Origin: Lentzea aerocolonigenes
GTDB lineage: Bacteria > Actinomycetota > Actinomycetes > Mycobacteriales > Pseudonocardiaceae
Direction of reading: 5' to 3'
Length of the DNA: 64,000 nt
Assembly: GCF_000955955.1 (NCBI RefSeq)
Contig: NZ_JYJG01000086.1
Location: forward strand, 5,597 to 69,596
The position numbers and the translations under genes are program-made. Under the pieces are notes generated by a model. That model ran no database searches and was not told the DNA's origin. It was given only the letters and a program-made list of their open reading frames with translations. Shown here in pieces: positions 50,401 to 60,322 of this stretch (the stretch's first letter is position 1; each line of letters starts with the position of its first letter).

Positions 50401-51426
50401 TTACCAGGCGAGAGAGCGGTCGACGGCGTGCAGCACCCGGTCGAGGTCGGGGAGGAACTCCTCCTCGAGCTTCGACGGCGGGTACGGGGTGTCGAAACCG
50501 GTCACCCGCAGCACCGGTGCCTGCAAGGAGTAGAAGCACTCCTGCTGGACCTTGGCTGCAATCTCGCTGGCGATCGACGACTCGGACGGAGCCTCGGACA
50601 CCACGACCAGCCGGCCGGTGCGGCGCACCGACTCGAACACGGGCGCGAGGTCCAGCGGCGACAGCGTGCGCAGGTCGATGACCTCCAGCGAGGTCCCGTC
50701 CTCCGCGGCCGCGTTGGCAGCGTCGAGAGAAGTGCGCACCATCGGGCCGTACGCCACCAACGTGGCGTCCGTGCCGGTTCGCAGCACACGCGACTCGAAC
50801 AGCTTGCCGGGCTGGGCCGTGGTGTCGACCTCGCCCTTCTCGTAGTAGCGGCGCTTGGGCTCGAAGAACAGCACCGGGTCGTCGCAGTCGATGGCCTGCT
50901 GGATCATCCAGTAGGCGTCGGCCGGGTTCGAGCACGAGACGACCTTGAGGCCGGCGGTGTGCGCGAAGTACGACTCCGGCGACTCCGAGTGGTGCTCGAC
51001 GGCGCCGATGCCACCGCCGAACGGAACGCGGATCACGATGGGCATCTTGATCTTGCCCTGCGTGCGGTAGTGCAGCTTCGCGACCTGCGACACGATCTGG
51101 TCGAAGCCGGGGAAGATGAAGCCGTCGAACTGGATCTCGCACACCGGGCGGTAGCCGCGGATCGCGAGGCCGACGGCGGTGCCGATGATGCCGGACTCCG
51201 CGAGCGGCGTGTCGAGCACGCGCTGCTCACCGAAGTCCTTCTGCAGGCCGTCGGTGATGCGGAAGACGCCACCGAGCTTGCCGATGTCCTCGCCCATCAT
51301 GATGACCTTGGGGTTGGCCTCCATGGCCGCCCGCAGGCCCATGTTGAGCGCCTTCGAGATCGTGAGCGTCTGCACCGGGGTCGCCGGGGCAGCTGCGGTC
51401 GAACGATCCATCGTCGGAGCAGCCAT
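50401..51426 (-). CDS. bkdB: Branched-chain 2-oxoacid dehydrogenase E1 beta subunit
   Basis: This 341-residue protein has the transketolase-like E1 beta layout: KVIMMGEDIGKLGGVFRIT (TPP-related), DTPLAESGIIGTAVGLAIRG, and GGGIGAVEHHSESPESYF; the C-terminal half has IDLRTLSPLD and VVVSEAPSESSIASEI. It binds thiamine diphosphate with the alpha subunit and decarboxylates branched 2-oxo acids from Val, Leu and Ile. The start overlaps the bkdA stop (TGATG). These subunits also supply branched acyl-CoA primers for fatty acid synthesis. Confidence 0.95.
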   Translation of the reverse strand: MAAPTMDRSTAAAPATPVQTLTISKALNMGLRAAMEANPKVIMMGEDIGKLGGVFRITDGLQKDFGEQRVLDTPLAESGIIGTAVGLAIRGYRPVCEIQFDGFIFPGFDQIVSQVAKLHYRTQGKIKMPIVIRVPFGGGIGAVEHHSESPESYFAHTAGLKVVSCSNPADAYWMIQQAIDCDDPVLFFEPKRRYYEKGEVDTTAQPGKLFESRVLRTGTDATLVAYGPMVRTSLDAANAAAEDGTSLEVIDLRTLSPLDLAPVFESVRRTGRLVVVSEAPSESSIASEIAAKVQQECFYSLQAPVLRVTGFDTPYPPSKLEEEFLPDLDRVLHAVDRSLAW

Positions 51427-52622
51427 CAGTGCTCACCTCCAGCAAAACCCGAGACGTAGCCGAGGAACTCATCGCGCTGTGCCTCGAGGTTGGGGTTCCC
51501 CTCGGCGTACACGTTGCTGAAGATCCGTTCCGCGGGCGGGTCTGGCATGTTCGTGCAGAACTCCCGCAGCTCCTCGCCCAGCTTGTCGGCGTCCGCCTCG
51601 ACGCTCTCGAAGAACTCGTGGTCGGCCCACTGCTGGCGGACCAGGTAGACCTTGACCCGCTCGATCGGGTCCTTGAGCTTCCACATCTCCAGCTCGTCCG
51701 ACAGCCGGTAGCGCGTCGGGTCGTCGGAGGTGGTGTGCGCGTCCATCCGGTACGTGAACGCCTCGATCAGGATCGGGCCGTTGCCGTGACGGCACTCGTC
51801 CAGCGCCCACTTCGTCACGGCCAGCGTCGCGAGGACGTCGTTGCCGTCGACCCGGATGCCGGGGAAGCCGTAGCCGCGGGCGCGCTGGTACAGCGGCAGG
51901 CGCGACTGGCGCTCGGTGGGCTCGGAGATCGCCCACTGGTTGTTCTGGCAGAAGAAGACCAGCGGCGCGTCGTAGACCGCGGCCCACACGAAGCCCTCGT
52001 GCACGTCACCCTGGCTGGTCGCGCCGTCGCCGAAGAAGCACATGGTGGCTTCTCCCTCGTCGTCGCCGACCTTGCCGTCGAACTTCTGGCCCATCGCGTA
52101 CCCGGCCGCGTTGAGGACCTGGTTGCCGATGACGATCGTGTACGGGTGGAAGCGCTTCTCGACCGGATCCCACGTGCCCTGGTCGGTGCCGCGGAAGATG
52201 CCGAGCAGCTCCGTCGGGTTGATCCCGCGGGTCCACGCGATGCCGTGCTCGCGGTAGCTCGGGAACGCCATGTCGGTCTCACGCATCGCGCGGCCGGCAC
52301 CGATCTGCGCGGCCTCCTGGCCGAGCAGCGGCACCCAGATGCCGAGCTGGCCCTTGCGCTGCAACGCGTTGGCCTCGCGGTCGACCCGGCGGATCAGGAC
52401 CATGTCGCGGTACAGGCCACGCAGCTCCTCCGCCGTGATGTCGATGTCGAAGTCCGGGTGCGTGACTCGCTCACCCTCGGGGGTGAGGAGCTGCACCAGG
52501 TCGGCGCCACCCTCGTCTGTTGCTCGCAAGCCTGCGATCACCTGTTCCGCTGTCGGTTTTGCGGCAGTGGCGGCCGGCGCTGCGTCCGGCTCAGGGTGCG
52601 TCCATTGCTCAGGGGACGACAT
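51426..52622 (-). CDS. bkdA: Branched-chain 2-oxoacid dehydrogenase E1 alpha subunit
   Basis: This 398-residue protein starts at ATG 52622, with GAGGAGAAGG just upstream. TPP-binding GDGATSQGDVHEGF and QNNQWAIS are present near 210-245, with LIRRVDREANALQRKGQLG near the start and TYRMDAHTTSDDPTRYR near the C-terminus (the phosphorylation-loop region of eukaryotic forms). It forms the alpha2beta2 E1 with BkdB. It leads the bkdABC operon; no regulator gene is adjacent, although the divergent spacer of 355 bases could hold a control site. Confidence 0.95.
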   Translation of the reverse strand: MSSPEQWTHPEPDAAPAATAAKPTAEQVIAGLRATDEGGADLVQLLTPEGERVTHPDFDIDITAEELRGLYRDMVLIRRVDREANALQRKGQLGIWVPLLGQEAAQIGAGRAMRETDMAFPSYREHGIAWTRGINPTELLGIFRGTDQGTWDPVEKRFHPYTIVIGNQVLNAAGYAMGQKFDGKVGDDEGEATMCFFGDGATSQGDVHEGFVWAAVYDAPLVFFCQNNQWAISEPTERQSRLPLYQRARGYGFPGIRVDGNDVLATLAVTKWALDECRHGNGPILIEAFTYRMDAHTTSDDPTRYRLSDELEMWKLKDPIERVKVYLVRQQWADHEFFESVEADADKLGEELREFCTNMPDPPAERIFSNVYAEGNPNLEAQRDEFLGYVSGFAGGEH

Positions 52623-52977
52623 GCGCCTTCTCCTCTGTCTTCTCCGACCGCCTGATCGCTCGTGACGATCTCGTGCGGCGACGTCGGCGGTCGCCGCCAA
52701 CCCTGTGGGGCCGGAGGCAGCCGTCGACGGTGACGGTGGCTTACGACCACATCCTGACACGGCCTCACCCGAGTTGGTGAGACCCGTCCCACTTCGTAAC
52801 ACACGGGTCAACGTTCTGATCAGGGACAACAGTTGGATGGTCGACCTTTTGCCCTCCGACTAGGCCGTCCGATTACCGGACGTCGTTGTCCCGGTTACCG
52901 ATCGTTAACTTCTGCCGACGCCTCCACGGACAAGGTTGTCGACGCGAGCAGAGGCGGAGTCGTGACAGGATCGAGAG
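52623..52977. promoter_or_regulatory. Divergent promoter region between bkdA and the M20 peptidase
   Basis: This stretch of about 355 bases has no gene. Its only notable site is an interrupted palindrome, CTCACC...GGTGAG, at 52764-52781, a possible operator. It must hold promoters for bkdABC and the M20 peptidase, but I could not fix -35/-10 elements. Confidence 0.45.
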
Positions 52978-54396
52978 GTGGACCGTTCAGTTGTGACCAG
53001 CACCGTCCGGACGCTTTGGGACCGTGAGATCGTCCCGAGCCTGTCTCAGCTCGTCGCCGTGCCGGCGATCTCACCCGCGTTCGACCCGGCCTGGGAAGAG
53101 CACGGCGAACTCGCCGCCGCGATCGCGCACGTGCGCGCGTGGATCGAGTCTCGCTCCTTGCCCGGCGTGACGCTGGACGTCGTCCAACTGGCGGGACGAA
53201 CGCCTCTCCTGGTGGTCGACGTGCCCGCGTTCGGCAACTCGGGCGACGACACCGTGTTGCTCTACGGACACCTCGACAAGCAGCCGCCGGTGGGTGGCTG
53301 GGGCGAGGGGCTCGGTCCGTGGACCCCGGTTCTGCGTGACGGACGTCTCTACGGCCGTGGCGCCGCGGATGACGGTTACTCCGGTTATGCCGCAATTGCC
53401 GCGCTGGAGGCGGTGCGCGCAGCTGGTGGTTCGCACTCGCGTTGCGTCGTCCTGCTGGAGACCGGCGAGGAGTCGGGTTCGCCCGATCTGCCCGCTTACC
53501 TCTCGCACCTGTCCGAGCGCTTGGGCCAGGTGTCGCTCGTCGTGTGCCTGGACTCCGGCGGCTCGGACTACGACCGCATGTGGCTGACGACGTCGCTGCG
53601 CGGGCTGGTGCAGGTCACGATGACCGTGCGGGTGCTGGAGGGCGGTCTGCACTCGGGCATGTCGTCCGGCATGGTGCCGTCGTCGTTCCGCATCGCGCGC
53701 GTGCTGCTGGACCGTCTCGAGGACTCGCTGACCGGCGAAATTCTCGTGCCGGAGATGCACGTCGAGATCCCTCCGCACCGGTTGACCGAGGTCCGCGAGG
53801 CCGTCGAGGCCGCGCCGGGTGCGTTGTGGGGTCCGGTGCCGCGCGTCGGTGACCTGCAGCCGATGTCGTCCGACGAGGTCGAGCAGGCGCTGGGCATGGG
53901 CTGGCGGCCGACGCTGTCCGTGACGGGTGCGGACGGTCTCCCGCTTCCCGACGACGCGGGCAACGTGCTGCGGCCGTTCACGTCGCTGGTGCTGTCGTTC
54001 CGCCTGCCGCCGACGGCGTCTTCTGCCGCGGCTTTGGAGGCCGTGAGGGAGCGGCTGACCACCGACGTGCCCTACAACGCGACTGTCGAGCTTTCGCGCG
54101 TCGAGTCTGCCGACGGCTGGAACGCTCCGACGCTGGCTCCCTGGTTGTCGGCCGCGCTGGACGACGCCGGCAAGGAGGTCTTCGGCGCGCCGTGGCGGAC
54201 CGTGTCGCTCGGCGGCTCGATCCCGTTCATGGGGCTGCTGCACGAGGCCTACCCGGACGCTCAGTTCGTGGTGACCGGTGCGGTCGGGCCGGACTCCAAC
54301 TGCCACGTGCCGGACGAGTGGCTGCACCTGGCGCACGCGGCTCGGGTCACTGAGGCGATTGCTCTGGTGCTGGACGCTCAGGCATCGCAGCGCTGA
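52978..54396 (+). CDS. M20-family metallopeptidase (dipeptidase-like)
   Basis: This 472-residue protein starts at GTG 52978. It has the M20 layout with a catalytic domain split by a dimerisation domain. Metal ligands are in LLYGHLDKQPP (His, Asp near 97-99), GRGAADDGYSG (bridging Asp, near 128), LETGEESGSPDL (catalytic and ligand Glu) and the C-terminal GPDSNCHVPDEWL. It hydrolyses dipeptides, N-acyl amino acids or related amides; the family most like it includes carnosinase-type dipeptidases. Its 3' end overlaps the convergent NTPase gene by 50 bases. Confidence 0.93.
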   Translation: MDRSVVTSTVRTLWDREIVPSLSQLVAVPAISPAFDPAWEEHGELAAAIAHVRAWIESRSLPGVTLDVVQLAGRTPLLVVDVPAFGNSGDDTVLLYGHLDKQPPVGGWGEGLGPWTPVLRDGRLYGRGAADDGYSGYAAIAALEAVRAAGGSHSRCVVLLETGEESGSPDLPAYLSHLSERLGQVSLVVCLDSGGSDYDRMWLTTSLRGLVQVTMTVRVLEGGLHSGMSSGMVPSSFRIARVLLDRLEDSLTGEILVPEMHVEIPPHRLTEVREAVEAAPGALWGPVPRVGDLQPMSSDEVEQALGMGWRPTLSVTGADGLPLPDDAGNVLRPFTSLVLSFRLPPTASSAAALEAVRERLTTDVPYNATVELSRVESADGWNAPTLAPWLSAALDDAGKEVFGAPWRTVSLGGSIPFMGLLHEAYPDAQFVVTGAVGPDSNCHVPDEWLHLAHAARVTEAIALVLDAQASQR

Positions 54397-56425
54397 ACTC
54401 CTGCAGGAGCGCCAAGCCTGTCACCGGGTTGCTCCCCGCGTACCTGCGTGCTCTCGCGAGTGCGTCTACCTGCGCGGGGACGACCTCGGTCAGGTCGTTC
54501 GTGAAGTAGTCCCGGACCACCGCGAGGAACTCGACTCGGGCGGCGGCGAGGTCGCGGAGGTTTTTGATGGCGGCGTCTTCTCCGTCGTAGGCGGCCTGGA
54601 TCGACTTGCGATAGCCGCGCAAGTCCTCGACCCCGCGGCCGACGAGCACCCGGAGCAGGCCCGTCACGTCCTCCTGGGTCTGCGCGGCGGTGAGCGCGTC
54701 CGCTGTCGTCTTGCAGACACGGTCGAACTCGTCCTCGATCAGTGTCGCCGCGACGGTGGCCAGCGGGGTGCCCTGCTCCTGGCGGACGATCGCCCGCGCC
54801 GACCTGATCAGCTGACGAGCCACCCCTCCGGAGAAGGCGTACGCCAGCGCCACGAACGACTCGGGGAACTCCTCGACGGACCGGCTGATCAGCGCCCTCG
54901 CCAGCTCGTGGTCGAGGTAGTCGACCCGCACGACCTCGTCGAACGAACTGTCGAACACGCTGCGCAGCCCCACGCCCGCCAGCTCGAAGTCGTGCTGGGC
55001 TTCCGTGGACACCGAAATCAGGTAGTAGCAGCCCGGGACGTCGAAGACCGCCTTGATCTCGTTCAGGAACCGGCGGGCCTGCTCACCGGCGCCGATGCGG
55101 TCCATCTCGTCGATGATGATCACGAGACGTTCGGGGTCAAGCGCCGCCGCCATGGCTGCCACGAACGTCCGGAAGTCGTCCACCAACTCGGGGAACGTGG
55201 CAGGACGCCCGGCCAGGCTGAAGCTCTTCTTGTAACCAACCTCCGCCCCGCGGAAGCCGAACTTCCCGCTCGCCTCCCCGGTGTGCGTCCGCACGTAGGC
55301 GATCGACTCCAGCCCCCGCAGCGCCGCTCGGACCGCCGTGACGGCCTCGTCGGGGGCCTCGCGCCACCACAGGTCGCGCCGGCCCGCCCTCTTCCGCGCG
55401 TATGGATGGACCAACTCCACGTACGACAGCACAGCTCGGCAAGCGCACGCGTACAGGTGGAGCACGAACTCCCTCGGCACGTAGTCCACCGGCGCGGCGA
55501 CCATCACCACCAGATCGAGCGGTTGCCTCGGTTCGAGGTAGGCGCCCTGCCGGAACGCCTCCAGCAGACTGGTCTTGCCCGCACCACGCGGACCGGCGAG
55601 GGCGAAGTTGCCTCCGTCGAGGCGCCGGACCAGGTCGGCCAGCCTCCGACCGGCCGGCACCGGCTGGTGGCCGATCAGCGAACCGCCCTTCTGCAGTCCG
55701 GCGGCGTCGCGGTACCTGAGTTCGACGCCCGGCAGCGTCTCCCGGCTGCGCACCTCCGCGCGGAGCACGGGCAGGACCCCCAGTTCCAGAACTGCTGCTC
55801 GCCACTCCCGCAACGCCACGTCCGCAGCCTCGATCGCGCGGATGACCTCGCCGGTGGGCAGAACGGTCGCCACTGCGTCGCCCAGTGCCATCGCTCCCAG
55901 ACAGCCCAGCGCAAAAAGCAGCAGAAAGCCCCACTCGGCCCAGCCGGCGAGAAGGGCGAAGGAGGTTCCCAACGTGAGCATCGACGTGCCAGAACCGATT
56001 ATCGACCAGCCCCTGGCAACCCACCTGCCCCATGATCCTTTTCCGGACAACCAGAGCGTTGCCAGCGAGAGGCCGAGCGCGGTCAGCGACCACGTGAGGA
56101 AGACGGAGATCTCCACCCGCAGCACGAGACCGGCTATCACCATCGGCGCGGTGGGAAGCACCACAACGAACATCCACCGCCAGAACACCGGGTGTTCTGC
56201 CGTCCAGCGCACCCTATGGAACTCGACCGACGCCATCTGCTGTGCGTGTTTGCGCTGCTGTTCCTGCGCCTGCGCCATCACCCACGGCCTGGCGACTTCC
56301 GCCGCCGTCCGCAACCGCTCACGATCGAACGGTTCGCGATCTCGCATCGAGTCCAGCGCGGCGTCAACGGCCTGCTCGAAGACCTCGTCCTCGGTCACCC
56401 GTGCATGGTGCGCTCGTTCGGACAC
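54347..56425 (-). CDS. Membrane-associated P-loop NTPase
   Basis: This 692-residue protein starts at GTG 56425 (no clear ribosome binding site). An N-terminal helical region (1-75) precedes about four hydrophobic segments (FWRWMFVVVLPTAPMVIAGL, then SVFLTWSLTALGLSLATLWL, SMLTLGTSFALLAG and GFLLLFALGCLGAMAL). A soluble AAA/STAND-type NTPase domain follows: Walker A GPRGAGKTSLLEA near 285, Walker B LVIIIDEMDRI near 430, then lid-like helices. KAP-type ATPases share this membrane-inserted layout. It may be a signalling switch or defence ATPase; no effector is attached. Confidence 0.85.
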   Translation of the reverse strand: MSERAHHARVTEDEVFEQAVDAALDSMRDREPFDRERLRTAAEVARPWVMAQAQEQQRKHAQQMASVEFHRVRWTAEHPVFWRWMFVVVLPTAPMVIAGLVLRVEISVFLTWSLTALGLSLATLWLSGKGSWGRWVARGWSIIGSGTSMLTLGTSFALLAGWAEWGFLLLFALGCLGAMALGDAVATVLPTGEVIRAIEAADVALREWRAAVLELGVLPVLRAEVRSRETLPGVELRYRDAAGLQKGGSLIGHQPVPAGRRLADLVRRLDGGNFALAGPRGAGKTSLLEAFRQGAYLEPRQPLDLVVMVAAPVDYVPREFVLHLYACACRAVLSYVELVHPYARKRAGRRDLWWREAPDEAVTAVRAALRGLESIAYVRTHTGEASGKFGFRGAEVGYKKSFSLAGRPATFPELVDDFRTFVAAMAAALDPERLVIIIDEMDRIGAGEQARRFLNEIKAVFDVPGCYYLISVSTEAQHDFELAGVGLRSVFDSSFDEVVRVDYLDHELARALISRSVEEFPESFVALAYAFSGGVARQLIRSARAIVRQEQGTPLATVAATLIEDEFDRVCKTTADALTAAQTQEDVTGLLRVLVGRGVEDLRGYRKSIQAAYDGEDAAIKNLRDLAAARVEFLAVVRDYFTNDLTEVVPAQVDALARARRYAGSNPVTGLALLQEFSAAMPERPAPEQSPQ

Positions 56426-56534
56426 AACCGAAATGGGCCGTTCAGGTCATGCCCGAGCCGAGTTTTAGTGAGGAAAGACTCAGACAACACCTGGGCCCGA
56501 CCAGCCGTCTGACCTGGTGTCTCACACTGGTGCG

Positions 56535-59189
56535 ATGGGCGAACATGCGGAACGGGCGCGTCTCGCGGAGTCGGACACCCCGACTTCGCCGTGGCGTCTG
56601 TGGGGGCCGTATCTGTCGGGTCGCCAGTGGGGCACGGTGCGCGAGGACTACTCGCCCGGCGGCGACGCGTGGGCCTCTTTCCCCTTCGACCACGCCCGTG
56701 CGCGCGCTTACCGGTGGGGTGAGGACGGCATCGCGGGCATCTGCGACGTGCACGGGTTCCTCAACTTCGCCGTCGCACTGTGGAACGGCAACGACCCGAT
56801 TCTCAAGGAGCGGTACTTCGGCCTCACCAACGAAGAGGGCAACCACGGTGAGGACGTCAAGGAGCACTGGTGGGTGACGGACGGGACGCCCACGCACTCG
56901 TGGATGCAGGTGGTGTACCGGTATCCGCAGCAGGAATTCCCGTACGGGCTGCTCAGGGAGATGGCACGCAACGCGGGCCGGGAGAACCGCGAACCCGAGC
57001 TCGCCGACACCGGGGTGCTGGACGAGAACCGGTTCTTCGACGTCCAGGTCACCTACGCGAAGGCGCACACGGACGACATCTGCATCGAGATCAAGGCGAC
57101 CAACCACGGGCCTGACGACGCGCCGTTGCACCTCCTCCCGCAGCTGTGGTTCCGCAACACGTGGGCGTGGGGCCGGGACCAGCGGCCGTGCCAGCTCGTC
57201 GCCAGCACCGCGGCCGGGCGGAAGGTCACGGCCGACCACGGCAACCTCGGCCGGTACACGCTGCACCTGGACGACTCGCCGTCGATGCTCGTGACGGACA
57301 ACGAGAGCAACGAGATGTCGCTCTTCGGGGCCGAGCGGAACCCGTCGCCGTGGACGAAGGACGGCATCTGCAACTACGTCGTGCACGGCAGCACGTCGAC
57401 GTGCCAGGTGGTCGGGCCGGACGACGCCGGGGCGGCGGGCACGAAGTTCGCGGCCTGGTACTCGTTCGACCCGGTCGAGCCGGGCGAGACGGTGACGATC
57501 CGGCTGAGGCTCGTCGGTGGCGACGGGCACCTGGACCCGTTCGGGCCGAGTTTCGAAGAGACCATGGCCCAGCGCAGGATCGAGGCCGACGAGTTCCACG
57601 ACGCCATCGCGCCACAAGCAGCCCCGGCCGAGAAGCACGTGCTGCGGCGCGCGCTCGCGGGTCTCATGTGGACGAAGCAGCACTACCGGTTCCGGACACG
57701 CGACTGGCTCGACGGCGACCCGACCAAGCCGGAAGCGCCCAGTTCGCGACGCACTCCCGAGGCGCGCAACGTGCACTGGCGGCACCTCGACGTCGCCGAC
57801 GTGATCTCCATGCCGGACGAGTGGGAGTACCCGTGGTTCGCGGCGTGGGACCTCGCGTTCCACACCATCCCGTTCACGCTGGTCGACCCGGCGTTCGCGA
57901 AGGAGCAGCTGCTGCTGTTCTGCCGTGAGTGGATGATGCACCCGAACGGTCAGATCCCCGCCTACGAGTGGGAGTTCGGCGACGTCAACCCGCCGGTGCA
58001 CGCGTGGGCGGCGCTGCAGGTCTACCGCGCGGACGGGAGCAGGGACCGGCAGTTCCTCGCCAAGATCTTCCACAAGCTGCTGCTGAACTTCTCGTGGTGG
58101 GTGAACCGCAAGGACGCCGGCGGCAGCTACCTGTTCGAGGGCGGATTCCTCGGCATGGACAACATCGGGCCGGTCAACAGGTCTGAGCCGATGCTGGGCG
58201 AGTGGCGGCTGGAGCAGTCCGACGCGACGTCCTGGATGGCCGCGTACAGCTTGCACCTCATGCAGATCGCGCTGGAGCTGGCGCGCGACGACGAGTCCTA
58301 TGAGGACGTTGCGACGAAGTTCGTCGAGCACTTCCTGTCGATCGCCGAGGCGTTCACGCACTTCGGTTCGCACGGCGGCGGCATCTGGCACGACGAGGAC
58401 GGCTTCTGCTACGACCGGGTCTCGCGCCGTCATCCCGATGGCGGCATCGAGTCCGAGCCGGTGCGCGTGCGGTCGATGGTCGGCCTGATTCCCCTGCTGG
58501 CATCGGCGGTTCTCGAACCGTGGGTGCTCAGCGAGCTGCACGGGTTCACGAGCCGGTTGGACCACCTGCTGAAAAGACGCCCCGAGCTGCGGCAGTTCAT
58601 CACGTTCCACTACGAGCGCGGCGCGTTCGTGTCGTTGCTGGACGAGCACAAGCTGCGCCGCGTGCTGCACCGCATGCTCGACGAGCACGAGTTCCTTTCG
58701 CCGCACGGGATCCGCTCTTTGAGCGCCGCCCACCGCGAGGGGCTGGAGGTCAACGTCGCGGGCCAGGACCACCGCATGGGCTACGAGCCCGGCGAGTCGA
58801 ACTCCCCGATGTTCGGCGGCAACTCCAACTGGCGCGGCCCGGTCTGGCTGCCCACCAACGCGCTGCTCGTCGAGGCGCTCAGGACGGTCTGCGCGTTCCA
58901 CGACGGCACGTTCCAGGTCGAAATGCCGACCCACTCCGGCCGCTCGGTCACCGCGGGTCAGGTGGCGGACGAGCTGAGCGACCGGCTCGTCGGGCTCTTC
59001 CTGCCCGACCACGACGGGCGCCGGCCGTCGGACGGCAAGCGGATCGAGGCGTCCGAGTCACCTCTCTGGCGCAACCACATCACGTTCAGCGAGTACTTCG
59101 ACGGGGACACCGGTGAGGGGCTCGGCGCGACCCACCAGACCGGCTGGACGGCGCTGGTAGCGGGCTTGTTGACCGAACGTTCCCGGTGA
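56535..59189 (+). CDS. Large glycoside hydrolase (GH63-like glucosidase)
   Basis: This protein of about 884 residues starts at ATG 56535 (GTG 56517 is a longer alternative). The (alpha/alpha)6-barrel type is suggested by EYPWFAAWDLAFHTIPF, MMHPNGQIPAYEWEFGDVNP with candidate acid Glu, and GGNSNWRGPVWLPTNALLVE, all typical of GH63/mannosylglycerate-hydrolase-like actinobacterial glucosidases. EEGNHGEDVKEHWWVTDGTP is near residue 105. There is no signal peptide, so it acts on an internal oligosaccharide or glycoside; the substrate is unknown. Confidence 0.9.
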   Translation: MGEHAERARLAESDTPTSPWRLWGPYLSGRQWGTVREDYSPGGDAWASFPFDHARARAYRWGEDGIAGICDVHGFLNFAVALWNGNDPILKERYFGLTNEEGNHGEDVKEHWWVTDGTPTHSWMQVVYRYPQQEFPYGLLREMARNAGRENREPELADTGVLDENRFFDVQVTYAKAHTDDICIEIKATNHGPDDAPLHLLPQLWFRNTWAWGRDQRPCQLVASTAAGRKVTADHGNLGRYTLHLDDSPSMLVTDNESNEMSLFGAERNPSPWTKDGICNYVVHGSTSTCQVVGPDDAGAAGTKFAAWYSFDPVEPGETVTIRLRLVGGDGHLDPFGPSFEETMAQRRIEADEFHDAIAPQAAPAEKHVLRRALAGLMWTKQHYRFRTRDWLDGDPTKPEAPSSRRTPEARNVHWRHLDVADVISMPDEWEYPWFAAWDLAFHTIPFTLVDPAFAKEQLLLFCREWMMHPNGQIPAYEWEFGDVNPPVHAWAALQVYRADGSRDRQFLAKIFHKLLLNFSWWVNRKDAGGSYLFEGGFLGMDNIGPVNRSEPMLGEWRLEQSDATSWMAAYSLHLMQIALELARDDESYEDVATKFVEHFLSIAEAFTHFGSHGGGIWHDEDGFCYDRVSRRHPDGGIESEPVRVRSMVGLIPLLASAVLEPWVLSELHGFTSRLDHLLKRRPELRQFITFHYERGAFVSLLDEHKLRRVLHRMLDEHEFLSPHGIRSLSAAHREGLEVNVAGQDHRMGYEPGESNSPMFGGNSNWRGPVWLPTNALLVEALRTVCAFHDGTFQVEMPTHSGRSVTAGQVADELSDRLVGLFLPDHDGRRPSDGKRIEASESPLWRNHITFSEYFDGDTGEGLGATHQTGWTALVAGLLTERSR

Positions 59190-59429
59190 ACGGACCCTTC
59201 CGTGATCAAATCCTGATCAAGGAACGTTGCGAGTCGTCACCATTCGGGTGCAATACGTGCATACGTTGTGTGATCTAGCCCAATTCGCGCAATGATTTGC
59301 GCCAACTGAGGCAGATTCACACAAAATTGTTGCGTTGGAGTAGCCCGTAACAGTGACGTGCTGTCCACCACGTCACCTGGGTGGCAGTATCCCGTTCACT
59401 CGTCCGCGACAGTTACGAGGAGTGACGCA
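59190..59429. promoter_or_regulatory. Promoter region of the amino-acid transporter operon
   Basis: These 240 bases are clearly AT-richer than their surroundings. They hold two TGATCAA copies (59203-59209 and 59214-59220), and AACGTTCC...GGAACGTT could form a long hairpin after the hydrolase stop codon. The region is the likely promoter for the transporter genes. Confidence 0.45.
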
Positions 59430-60248
59430 GTGGCTCGTCGACCCAGGCACGTGCTCGCCCTACTGCCCGCAGCCGCCCTAGCGCTGACCGCGCTCGCAGG
59501 CTGCGCGACGAGCACCAACAGCGGCAGTGGCAACGGTGGCAGCGAGGTGAAGCTCGTCAAGGAGGGCAAGCTCGTCACCTGCACCCACCTGTCCTACAAG
59601 CCCTTCCAGTACAGCGAGGGCGACAAGACCATCGGCTTCGACGTCGACCTGGTCGACCTGGTCGCCAAGAAGCTCAACGTCAAGCAGGAGATCCTCGACA
59701 CCGCGTTCGAGGGCATCCAGAACGGCCAGAGCCTCAACGTCGGTGACTGCGACCTGGCCGCGGCCGCGATGACGATCACCGACGACCGCAAGAAGGCGCT
59801 CGACTTCTCGGACTCGTACTTCGACGCCGAGCAGGCCCTGCTGGTCAAGAAGGGCACCGGCACCAAGGACCTGGCCGCGCTGAAGGGCAAGAAGATCGGC
59901 GTGCAGCAGGCCACCACCGGTGAGATCTACGCGAACGACAACAAGGCCAAGTACGGCTACGAGGTCGTCCAGTTCGAGGACCTCACGTTGCAGGAGACGG
60001 CCGTCCGCACCGGCGCGATCGACGCCGCGATCAACGACAACGGCCCCCTGTACGACTACGCCAAGGAGTTCCCGGACACCGAGGTGACCACGGAGTTCCC
60101 CACCGGCGACAAGTACGGCATCGGCGTCAAGAAGGGCAACACCGCCCTGCTCGACACGATCAACGCCGTGCTGAAGGACGCCAAGAGCAGCGGTGAGTAC
60201 GACAAGATCTACGAGAAGTGGTTCGGCAAGAAGCCGTCGTCGAAGTAG
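59430..60248 (+). CDS. Polar amino-acid ABC transporter, substrate-binding lipoprotein
   Basis: This 272-residue protein starts at GTG 59430, with GAGGAG upstream; an open extension to 59358 lacks support. A lipoprotein signal peptide ends with lipobox LTALAGC, so it is anchored outside the membrane. The bacterial SBP3 fold is plain: [57 protein letters not shown] and [19 protein letters not shown]. This family binds glutamate, glutamine or other polar amino acids. A hairpin before the permease gene probably leaves more SBP message. Confidence 0.94.
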   Translation: MARRPRHVLALLPAAALALTALAGCATSTNSGSGNGGSEVKLVKEGKLVTCTHLSYKPFQYSEGDKTIGFDVDLVDLVAKKLNVKQEILDTAFEGIQNGQSLNVGDCDLAAAAMTITDDRKKALDFSDSYFDAEQALLVKKGTGTKDLAALKGKKIGVQQATTGEIYANDNKAKYGYEVVQFEDLTLQETAVRTGAIDAAINDNGPLYDYAKEFPDTEVTTEFPTGDKYGIGVKKGNTALLDTINAVLKDAKSSGEYDKIYEKWFGKKPSSK

Positions 60249-60260
60249 AACGGTTTCCCG

Positions 60261-60288
60261 CGGGGTCGGCAGGTCTCTGCCGACCCCG
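60261..60288 (+). terminator. Attenuating hairpin between SBP and permease genes
   Basis: A perfect 12-bp stem (60261-60272 with 60277-60288) with a 4-base loop lies 12 bases past the SBP stop. No T run follows, so it may act as a partial terminator or RNA-stability element. Confidence 0.7.
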
Positions 60289-60322
60289 TCGTACGTTCGG
60301 ACCTATCCGCTAGGAGCTACCA

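Noticed and set aside
56442..59012. An 856-residue open frame on the minus strand
   Set aside because: It is antisense to the glycoside hydrolase, which has clear family motifs on the plus strand. The frame has no recognisable domain.
59203..59220. The TGATCAA copies as origin or DnaA-type sites
   Set aside because: Two short copies without a DnaA-box consensus or origin genes are not enough; they are more likely promoter-region chance or local regulation.
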